From contig FN649751.1 in NCBI GenBank assembly GCA_000310025.1, positions 617,816-643,155 on the forward strand: a stretch of DNA of 25,340 nucleotides, written 5' to 3'. Every line of letters begins with the position of its first letter. Position 1 is the first letter of the stretch. This document shows positions 9,846 to 19,042 of the stretch, one piece after another. The position numbers and the translations under genes are program-made. The notes beneath the pieces were generated by a model. The model was not told the origin of the DNA. It saw nothing but the letters and a program-made list of their open reading frames with translations, and did no database searches. This DNA comes from Ectocarpus siliculosus (taxonomy: Eukaryota > Sar > Phaeophyceae > Ectocarpales > Ectocarpaceae).

Positions 9846-12659
9846 CTACCGATAGCTAGACGATTCTTCGCTAGACTCCACGACGATGGTGCGCTTGCAG
9901 TACCAACACGTGTTGATGGCTACCACCAGCGACCAGAAAGAGCAGAAGGCGATGATGACTAAGATGATGAAGGACCCCAAGAGGATATTTTCAGAGTCCT
10001 GTCATGTCAAGTTTCAAGTCAAGTCGCATCCGACAAACGGAAGTAGCGCCACGGCCGCAGAAAAAAAAAAAAAGTAAGGGACTTTTGAAAGGGGGAGCAT
10101 CAAGAAAAGAACAGAAGAAGAGAGCTGACAGCCATGCAAAAAAAAAAGGAAGAACAAGAGTTGAGAAATTTGAATGGGAGAGCAACAGGGAAAAAGAGAG
10201 TTGACACTCACAAACGGAACAAACAAGATACATGAACGGGGGGGCACCAGAAAAAAAAACTCCGCAGAAGATACTCCACCTAAACACGGCCTACACAATG
10301 AGACACGAGTGGACCTAGGATCGTACAGTATTAGTAGCACCTTGAACAATCACGGAAATATATGTGGTCCAGCACTCAATGCCGCCTTATGGTGCGGTAA
10401 TCCGACAGCGGCCTATGGATACAGCAGTACGACGAAAAACAGGGCTTGAGCGGAGGCCCCGTCAATCATAACAGGGTACCCGTCACCCACTTTGCTGGGC
10501 ACGCCGCGCACCAATTTCGCCTTCTCCAACGCACCTTGATATCGCTGCAGCTGTCTCCCCCAAACGGGACGCAGTAACGAACGCTTCCCGCATCCGAGCA
10601 AACGTCAGTCCCGTCTGGCTCCCAGCACACACACGCGTCCTCCGGACTGATTGGTGATTGATTCCACGGTGCACGACACAGGACACAAGAGACACGAGCA
10701 ACGGCAGCACTAAGCGGGACAGGACAGCTCATCAGGGGCCCACTTGCGCGCCACATCTACCTTGTATCTTGCCGGGACGCAAGCCATGTCTTCATGCTCG
10801 TCACCCTGGACCTACGGCTTGCGAAAAGACTAGTTAGAACTACAATCACTCACACATAAAAGGCAGGCCGGCCTCTGCTTGCTTTGGCAAAAGGCGGCCC
10901 GACCAGCGATAACGATACCAATGGGTCCAGCGATAGGGACAGAGGGCATACCTAACCTCCTTCCCAAAACGCACCCCTCTCCATCGCCCATCATTTGTTC
11001 ATTCATTTTTCAAAACAAAATACTCCACTCACCAGAAGTCTGATGGGCAGTCATCGCCGTCTCGACAGTTCCCATTCACATCTCTCACAATCAGGAACGC
11101 TGTCGTGTAAGTGTGAGTGAGAGTTTGAGCATGCATGTCGTGTCATGCATTAGTGTCAAGTGTTGAGTCGGGCGGCGGGGGGGCGGGGGTATGTCCACGC
11201 TTGTGCCTGTTCCTACCGTACCTGTACACCATCTTCTACTGTCGTGGCATTTCGTTGAGATTTCCATGTACGCCATGCTGCATGAACCCCGCTTTGGGGC
11301 TTGCCTGTAACGACGGAGATTCCTCCTGTACACTAAACATGAACATTTTTCTGAGTTCGCCTGTCGACCGCTATTCATAGACCATTCTAATTATTACCAC
11401 CTAATAATGTTGATAGACTAGTGCGGGAGGGTACTTTTTTGGTTGCAGTACTGCCGCACCAAGGCTGGAACAGTTATTAAGGCAACGTGAGGCTAGAAAA
11501 CGCGTCAGCAACAAAAGCAACAACAGTATGCCTAGCGGTACTGCTGCAGATCGAAATAGTTTACAATACCCTGGAGTGTGAATTACGCCACGCAAATGTT
11601 GTGTGTCTAAAGGCCTCCGACGAGAACCCACGCCTCTTACAAGTAGCCTTCCTGTTAAACGTCACAAATACAAACAAGTTAAAGCGGTCGTATCAAAGCA
11701 GGCCCGGTTACTTGGTGGCAAGCGTGACCGACCATCGACTTCAACCCTAAACGAAAGCCGATCGAAGGTCGGGCAGTAGACCTGGAACGTTAACTACTCG
11801 CGGCTACAGTAAGACAATGAACATAGCATAATCCACCGCGAAGTACCTACGAGGTCGGAGTACATCATCATACTGAACTCTACGCCGAACATTGGTGTCC
11901 GTACCCGCGCCTGCCCGCGACGTGATCTCGTAGTTTGCGCTGTGGTTGTGTTGTGTTCATGATTTTTCAAGCAGGATAGATCTCTCTTAGCTCTTAGCTC
12001 TCACTTGCTCCCTCGCCCAGGAAAATTGACACCACCGATGCGGCCAGCGTGACGAGAGACAGGAGCGCATAGAACACCGTTGCCAGTCCGCCAGACGCCT
12101 CTCCCTGCGTGACATAGATGCCCGAGGTGCCCGCAGCCATGGCCACAGCACCTACCCAGAAGGACCCAATCCCTTTCCACTCTTTGTCGAGGTACAGTAT
12201 TTGGAGTACATTACAGCAGTGCAGTAGTGCAGCGGTACAGCGAAAGAAACGGCGACGGGCATGCAGTCAAGGATGCGGCGCAATTCAAACGCGGCCGCCA
12301 CGAAATCGGGACACTTACCGACGGGCCGAGGGCTGAACGCGGCATGAATCCGCCTTTGTCTGTTTTCGCTCTGGGGGCGAGAATGCTAACACAGCAGAAG
12401 AACACAACGGCGCGTTCGGACAAAACTCTCTGGGTACAAACAATAAGTAATAGAGACAGAAAAAAAGAAATAAGCCCTCTCCTCTCTACCGCTCACCGGT
12501 AAAGATGATGACCCCCACGACAACGCTGGACAAGCCCGCCACCACGAGAGCATTCGCCCAGAAGTGCGAGCAGCTGATGGCGGCGTGCTTCGGCCTCACC
12601 AAGCGCGCGCCCGAGTCCTCCTCCGGCGATATCTCGGTTTGGCGGGAATGGTAAGACAT
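9846..12659 (-). CDS. Gene B: tandem paralogue of gene A, four-helix protein with eight-cysteine loop (5 exons)
   Basis: Exons in transcription order: 12659-12497, 12181-12005, 11099-11033, 10646-10535, 9998-9846 (stop included), joining in phases 1, 1, 2, 0 to give 223 residues. Donors are GTGAGC, GTGAGA, GTGAGT and GTGCGT. Residues 1-32 are polar and acidic (TEISPEEDSG); helix 1 is about 33-53, helix 2 begins at FWVGA, helix 3 is about 90-110, helix 4 starts the last exon, and CWYCK then an acidic Ser/Glu tail follow it. The loop between helices 3 and 4 has eight cysteines at exactly gene A's spacing. Exon 2 is about 40% identical to its gene A counterpart and exon 4 about 46% (counted by eye). 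With the N-terminus in the cytosol the loop would be extracellular or lumenal, which suits disulfides. The frame stays open upstream of the chosen ATG to 12794, so the start is less certain than the rest. Function unknown. Confidence 0.86.
10535..11099 (-). other. Region encoding the eight-cysteine loop of gene B (exons 3 and 4)
   Basis: Exon 3 (11099-11033) and exon 4 (10646-10535) match gene A in length, phase, the split Cys codon (TG/T) and all eight cysteine positions. CVCWEPDG is identical in the two proteins, and a D-x-x-S-x-R-x-C pattern is shared. The residues between cysteines are otherwise mostly changed, as expected for a disulfide-stabilised extracellular module under selection mainly on its fold. 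Confidence 0.8.
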
Positions 12660-12704
12660 GCTGATGCTGCTTGGTGTGCGAGCGCTGCCGCAGCGTGGTG
12701 TGGC

Positions 12705-12726
12705 ATGTCGATGTCGATGTCGATGC
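12705..12726. repeat. ATGTCG short tandem repeat
   Basis: About three and a half copies of a 6-base unit, just upstream of the gene B start. Confidence 0.8.
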
Positions 12727-13092
12727 CGAAGAATAACAACGGGGGCACGAAACACGAAACAAGCGCCATGGGTGGACGGCATGGAGGCGAACACAAAGGT
12801 GGAGCATCATCAGAGGGGGGCAAGCATGGCGAAAACGAGAAAGGATGGGAACCCAAGCGAGCCAAGCACGCGACAGAAGTCCCGCCAAGCAAGACGCGCG
12901 CGTCCTGCCAAGATTAAGGTTATGGTTCATAGTAAATAGAGTGTCTCGAGCTTTGTCAGCAGGCTGTGTTGACAAGCCCCCCCGCCCGCGTTGGGTGAGG
13001 TGTGGTATGTCCACGTCAACCTTGGCTGTTACAGTGCTCGATGCAGAGCAGTGCTACCGAGAACCAAGAAGCAGCAGGTGCAGCGACAAGGG

Positions 13093-13115
13093 ATGGCATG
13101 GCATGGCATGGCATG
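13093..13115. repeat. ATGGC short tandem repeat
   Basis: Four perfect copies of a 5-base unit plus a partial one, upstream of gene B. Confidence 0.9.
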
Positions 13116-13150
13116 CATGAGACAGACAGCTCGACCAGATAGACACAGCG

Positions 13151-13175
13151 GCAGCAGCAGCAGCAGCAGCAGCAG
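13151..13175. repeat. (CAG)n microsatellite
   Basis: Eight GCA/CAG units in sequence upstream of gene B, with no sign of being coding. Confidence 0.95.
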
Positions 13176-13942
13176 TTTGTTGCTGCCTCTCTCGTTTTGT
13201 TTGGGCGCCACAGACAAGCCCGATAGCGTGCACATTTGGTCTTCAGTTCGATAAGTCACCTTCATTTCGATAGCTCAAGGTAGGGAGTAGTTGTAGTTGT
13301 ATGGTCTGGTAAGCTGCACAGGCGAAGTTGGAGAGCATGCGATATGCATGTATTTCTGATGCGGGCATCAAACGAGGGCAAACGCCATGTGCGCGACGTC
13401 GTGTTGAATGACTTCCTGCAAGCCATCTAGAAATAAACAGAGAAGAGCAGTCTGGTCTTGTCTTTCACACTCAACACGCTCTTTCCAACGAACAACAACG
13501 ACCAAATTCAGGTGTGGGCCTTATTTTGCTTCGGACATGACAGACCAAAGACCAAAGACACCATTTCGCGTGTAGACTATACTACATACGGCGTAGTACA
13601 GCACCCTATTGTAATAAAGAGTCGTCTGGTTGACCGACGACATGAAAACAGTAGCAAACATGCCTTGGGGAGCATGCATACTAAATAAGAAAATTAGCTG
13701 CTGTGTGAGTACTTTCCTTGTACATAACCGGCGCATCATTGAAGTTGAACAACGCGATCACTGCAAATCGTGGCAACTGCCCTAGAAGTCCTGACGTGCT
13801 TCGCCATCGACGAGTGACCCTGCCTCGACTGACCAAAATCAATGCGGTTTCGAGGTAGGGCTTCTATCGAAGGAAACAATTACATATACGTATGCACCGG
13901 TACATAGATATTTGTTGGGTTTTCGGAAGACAATGAGCTGCG

Positions 13943-15222
13943 GTCAGGCTAAGCTCAGCCTTATCAGGCAACCCTGATTTATTGCCTGACAGCCCCTTTT
14001 CAGATCGGGGTTGCCTGAGAGGGTGTTTGGTGCCTGAGATGCCTGACTTTCGCCAGGCAACGCAGCAAACCGCCAAAACACGTGTCAGGCATCATAAAAT
14101 AAACGCCAACTCTCATAAGTAGGTATGTAGGGGGCCGAGGGGGGCCCGTGAGACACAGAGAGGGGGAACAAATCAAGCACGGACCCCCTCCTAATAAAAA
14201 AAACAAAAAAGTAGAAATGGATTCGTTGTGCCATATTAAGAAAAAAAAAAAAAAATGCACGGCCTTGCGCGCTCGACGAATGATGCGCCGTGGTAGTTTA
14301 GCTAGCGGTGTGTCGTGCTGGTAGTAGTGTCGTGCTGGCAGTGTGTCGTGTGGTCGTGCAGCAAGATGCTGCCAGCTAACTTTTCTTGCCCGTGCGTACA
14401 TGAAAGGGATTGCGGGAAAGTCGAGGGGGCGCCAATAATCTGGCTGCTCGCATTTACCTCCGGTCATACTTTAAAAATCCTGGCCCCCTGCTCCTAGAGC
14501 TCGTTGACTGTTAGCGTTGTCTATTTAGCGCTTCTGCACACACCAAACAGATGGAAGTGGGGGAGGATGGTAATTATCGGTTTACCATGCCTTGCGTCGG
14601 CGGGGAATGCTTTGCTTGTTGTCGTACGTTGAATGTCCGAATCTTGTTTTGAACGTTTTTGTTTGTTGTCTGGTTTCTTTGGCATCTATCTGTACAACAA
14701 TCTTCTTTGCGAAGTAATGGTTTTCTCTGTTTCTTTCTGCTTCTCCAGCCTCTGTGCGCTCTCTGTACCTCGCCCCTCGCCCCTCGCCCGCTTCAAGCAA
14801 CCTCTTGCTGATGTTGGTGGAGTACTGAGTCGAGACGCATGGGGTGAATGGGGGGAACCAACGTACACTGCTGTAAATAAATGTTGTTTGCAACAGAAAA
14901 CAATGGTATATATTTTTCGTCAACTACGTGTCTGAATACTTCAGTGTAAGCCCTGAATGCCAACACTGCCGGTGCACGTTAGTTGCGCGCTACAGTTGCG
15001 TACTGAGGGCGCCAAAACGACTTGAATGGCTTTCAGGCAAGTGTCAGGCAAGTTTTCAGGCAGGTTGCCTGATTCAAATCAGGCATTTCAGGCAAAAACC
15101 TGGTGTCAGGCAAATGCCTGAATTTTTGCCTGACCCCAAAATTTTTCGCCTGCGGCGGGCTGTTTTGCACATGCCTGAAGCACGCCTTCGGCGTGCCTGA
15201 TAAGGCTAAGCTTAGGTCAGGC
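13943..15222. mobile_element. Putative non-autonomous inverted-repeat (foldback/MITE-like) element rich in GCCTGA
   Basis: The 22 bases at 13949-13970 match the reverse complement of 15194-15215 at 21 of 22 positions. Next to each, internally, is an arm crowded with TCAGGC/GCCTGA hexamers: about seven in 13943-14091 and about twelve in 15032-15222. These hexamers are essentially absent from the 940-base centre. The centre has no transposase-like frame. Terminal inverted repeats with subterminal hexamer arrays suggest a non-autonomous DNA transposon or foldback element; I could not define a target-site duplication. Confidence 0.45.
15183..15195. repeat. Short hairpin beside the right inverted repeat
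   Basis: CGCC, a short CTTCG-type loop and the complementary GGCG form a perfect GC-rich hairpin abutting the right-hand inverted repeat. The left arm has no counterpart. Confidence 0.4.
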
Positions 15223-16130
15223 GTACATACATGGCACAATAGCAGTGAAAGGACAAACAATACTGCTGCTGTTGTACACGTCGTGGGGTGAAAGACCGAC
15301 TGCGGTACCATAGATACCATATTACCTATACAGAAGTTTTTTTGTACTTGGCACCAACTGGCATCATCGATATAAATCACCAGTGTATAGAGGTAAAAAT
15401 ACTCGAAATAAGTCCAGTACCCAGCCGGTTTTCCTCCACTCACTGAAAAGACTCCACCACATCCCGTTCGACTATTGTACTGTGGGTATATCTCGAATGG
15501 GTACAGCAGTAGTCTTTCTGTGTGTGTATTTATTATTCCTTAATATTACAGCAGGAACCCCTCTTGTATGCATACCATGTAGCTATGTAGGCTTACCTGC
15601 ACGAAGGCCAAGAGGCAGGGCGAGATGGGTCTACTTGTTGTATTGCATGGTTCAAGCATACATATCCACGGGGTAAATTACGGGGTAAATGTGTATCACC
15701 CGCTCCTCCTCCAACCCTGCTTCTCACACTCTCAGAGTAAAGCTCAAAGGAAATGCAATCTACGTTCTACATGGACTGGTTGTCCTATGCCTATGCATGC
15801 ACACATAACCGGCGCGGCAGTGCTGTTGTGCGATGTTATTGGTGTTGCCTCGGCGCTGCCCTTCCTCTTCCTCAATGCCACACACACGCCGAAGGGAAAC
15901 AGGCATGAATCGATGAATACCCGCTGCTACATCCTACAGCAGTATGCATACCCCGCCCACCTTGTGGAACGCAGCACAGCCGCTCTTTCTCTGTGGTGCG
16001 TCGTTTGCCGGAATGACTGCTTTGACGGACGGATTGCTTCAGTTATCCATCCATTGTTTGCTGTTGTTGCTCTAGTTTCACAGAGACGAGCGACACGTCA
16101 GGCGCAACCTGGCTCACCTTGTCGGCAGCA

Positions 16131-16155
16131 GTCAAGCGTCAAGCGTCAAGCGTCA
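16131..16155. repeat. GTCAAGC short tandem repeat
   Basis: Three perfect 7-base copies plus a partial one. Confidence 0.9.
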
Positions 16156-16192
16156 CGTGGTTGGGTGTCAAGCTGCTGCACCGGACCTCCTT

Positions 16193-16194
<2 letters not shown>

Positions 16195-16240
<46 letters not shown>
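16195..16240. repeat. (CT)23 microsatellite
   Basis: Forty-six bases of uninterrupted CT. It produces the Leu-Ser or Arg-Glu runs seen in frames that cross it. Confidence 0.97.
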
Positions 16241-16243
<3 letters not shown>

Positions 16244-17251
16244 GCTCCCTCCCTGGTAGCAGCTTCAGCTTCAAGCAAATAAACTCCAGCACAAGAGCAG
16301 GTGGCCAACCGCACTCCTGTGAGGGGGCGGGGAGAGGAAGAGAGCAAGTCTTGGCAGGGAGAGGGCCAACCAAAGAACCTGCCTGCCCGAATCAACTGAA
16401 CAAAAGAAGTCTGCTGCGGGATGCTGTCGACAGCAAAGGGACCGACAGCAAGTGGTGCCGTCAGCGGGGGCCCGCGGCTGCGCCGAACAGGTTTTTCCCA
16501 TGGGTATGCATTGCGCAAATGTGTGCGGATCTACGAGATCTCCGGGGGATACGTGGATGTTTTCGGGTTGTGTGTGCGGCGGGCCATCATAGGTCCGTCC
16601 ATCACAGATCAGTTAACCTGTAACCAACCGGAACGGCAGGCTGGGGGGAGAGAGGGAGAGCGGGCGACAGAGCGAGGTGTCTACCCCTCATGGTGAGTTT
16701 GAGATCATCTGCTTGCCTTTGCAACTCATAGGGCATCCCTTCAAGTACGAAGCCAATAACTAGCCGCTCTCCCTCTGGCTTCCCACATCTCACATCTCCC
16801 TGTCTCTCCAGCTTTGGTGCCCTCTCTCGACATATATATGCATACGAGAGGAGCAGTTTCAGTGCTGCGAACTGGATAAGAGCGTACCGAGTGCACGAGA
16901 CAAAAACCACACGTCTCATGAACGAAACGCATTAAATGAACGAAAGGGTGCTTCTCTGTCAAGTCAACAAGCACAACCTCTCTTCCGCTATAGAGGTATC
17001 TCGCCGCGTCCTTGAAGGTGGCTTGTTGTATTTTGTCTACAATTGTATTTACTTCTTGAAAGTTGAGAAGGCTTTGGGCTTGTGTAGCGTATGTATGCGT
17101 ATGATGCATGTAAACCAGCAGCCACGACAACGTTGTCTAGTGCGGTGCGTCCTCAGGCTTTTGGGGTGCAGTATCATCACCAGCAGGGATGATAAGGAAA
17201 TCCCCGCGGTAAACATCCCGCCGCCTGCTGTGGTAGACTATGGGTGTTGGC

Positions 17252-17252
17252 G

Positions 17253-17295
<43 letters not shown>
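17252..17295. repeat. (GTT)n microsatellite
   Basis: About fourteen to fifteen uninterrupted GTT units, roughly 1.5 kb upstream of the TMEM184-like gene. Confidence 0.97.
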
Positions 17296-17687
17296 CTTCA
17301 CATTTAAACTCGTGTCAGTTGCTAATCCCAAAATCTGGCGTTAACTACATACGTATAATATACTGCTGCTGCAGCGGTCTGCTGCAATTTTTTTTTTCAT
17401 TCTCGTTGTGGTTGTCCGTTCGAAGCTCACCGGATGATGTTGAAGGTGACATCATTCCCGCATTGCCGCTGACGAACAGTTGACCGGGAGTCGACTAGCC
17501 GTGATCTCTTGAGTGGCAGTCACGAGCGCTCAAACGTGAATGCCAAACATTTGGACTCACGTGCTGAAGGTCCGATCTACTGCTATACAGCAGTAGCGAC
17601 GTAGCGTCTCTTCAGTAGGGGAAGGCAGACAGCAACCACAACAAGCACAAGCAGTGTGGAACTACACCTCCCCCGATACATACCACT

Positions 17688-17710
17688 GATATGCTGATAT
17701 GCTGATATGT
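17688..17710. repeat. TGATATGC short tandem repeat
   Basis: Nearly three copies of an 8-base unit. Confidence 0.75.
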
Positions 17711-18767
17711 ATGCATACCATCCAGCATGCCGTACGTTCAAGCACGGCTGTCATGTCATGCGTTTCGTATCACGCCCTTTGCAGATAACCACGGGGCCAA
17801 CACCTTTTTCGGCTCCTTCATCTTCGCTACTGCCAACCTGCCTGCATTATCATGGGACTACATTGTACGGCAGTGTACCGCTGTAGCCATTGCCGTAAAT
17901 AGCTTTCAAGAAACCCCTGTCGCGAAACATGAAAAAATCCGTGTACTCTACAATGTAGCACCCGTGATTTACCCCCCCTCCGAGCATGTACAAGAATATC
18001 TACAAGCTACGGGCGAAAGTATCAATGGCAGCGGGACCAACAACAAGCTGCTCGTACCGTAAAGGCTGCTACACAACCTGCTTAAGAATGAAGAAAAGTA
18101 TCTCGAACGGTGCTGTTCCTAGTCTTCCTTGCGAAACAATTCCACGTATGTTATTTTTCTTTTGACGGGCAAATGATGCTCACTAGCCTAGGACTTTTCT
18201 TCGAGCAGCAGCCAGCATGCATCGAACGGCATCAAGGCCCAGCATACACCGAACGGCATGAAGGCCGCGTCAGGTTGGCTCCACTCTAACCTACAAGTTC
18301 TACCTGTCATGTAGACAGGCGCTCCGATACCACCGGAAGCTGATGCTTGCGCTTCGAAATCGCCTCCATGAACGGGGATACGTTTCAGCATGGTGCTATT
18401 TATCGCCTGGGACAACCCCATGATGGCCCACACCCACACTTCAAGTGTCAACCCCATGCTGGCCCTGTGCGTTGTCTGGCCTACTAATACCCACCTACCC
18501 ACTTACCCACCCTTCCGTCAGTCTGGCGGTTACAGTACCGTCCGTGTGCCGTTCAGCCCGACGGCAGGTGCACAAGGCAGAATAAGGTCATGTCAATGGG
18601 TCCGTTGCACATTAGTACATTGTATCATTGCACACGCGACTCTCCGTGCAACAACCACCACCCGTCCTTTATTATAGTGCATGCCAACATCCTCCAACAT
18701 CCGCCTACCGAAGGCACTCGTTGTTCATTGCTTGCTGTCACATCATATACATATACATATCGACGAT

Positions 18768-19042
18768 ATGTCGGCCGCCGTTCGGTATCGAACACCGAAA
18801 GCCCCTCTTCGTCGTTGTTGTGCTCTCTGGACCGAAAAGGCTCAGGTCAATCAGCACAGCCGCCAGCCTGGCAGCGGCCAGCAAGAAGCCGGGGGGTTGC
18901 TGCTACAGTCCGCCCACCACGGTGCGCGGCCCCCCATAGACGCTCGGAAAACTTCCGTTCGGAGCAGAATCAGCGGAGGCAGCGGAAGCGGAGGAGCTGG
19001 GGTAGCAGACGAGCTCGGCAGGGGGAGCAAGATCCTGGCTTG
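18768..19042 (+). other. Putative first exon of the TMEM184-like gene (start uncertain)
   Basis: This exon ends at a strong donor (TTG/GTGAGT), and its last codon is completed as Trp by the next exon, giving ILAWYMLLLVYAY, a sensible first helix. About 90 residues before that are Arg/Ser/Gly-rich with no homology I recognise. The same frame is open from 18681, so the start could be at another ATG, or the 5' part may not be coding at all. Confidence 0.5.

Larger units (their letters stand above)
12660..18767. other. Intergenic stretch between the 5' ends of gene B and the TMEM184-like gene
   Basis: The two flanking genes diverge from here. The stretch holds short tandem repeats at 12705-12726, 13093-13115, 13151-13175, 16131-16155, 16195-16240 and 17252-17295, plus the GCCTGA-rich inverted-repeat structure at 13943-15222. 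The only long frame (15625-16623) runs through a CT microsatellite and does not look like a protein. Confidence 0.55.

Noticed and set aside
10466-10756. Reading the gene B cysteine-rich frame as a continuous 96-residue secreted protein
   Set aside because: Only 10646-10535 is conserved with gene A; the flanks are intron, and both splice sites fit the paralogue's phases.
15625-16623. Longest open frame, 332 codons on the plus strand
   Set aside because: It runs straight through the (CT)23 microsatellite and a GTCAAGC repeat, has no recognisable domain or helix pattern, and its composition matches the surrounding non-coding DNA. Chance plus repeat-driven stop depletion explains it best.
17137-17331. 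Poly-Thr, poly-Leu or poly-Cys frames across the GTT tract
   Set aside because: Simple translation of the trinucleotide repeat.
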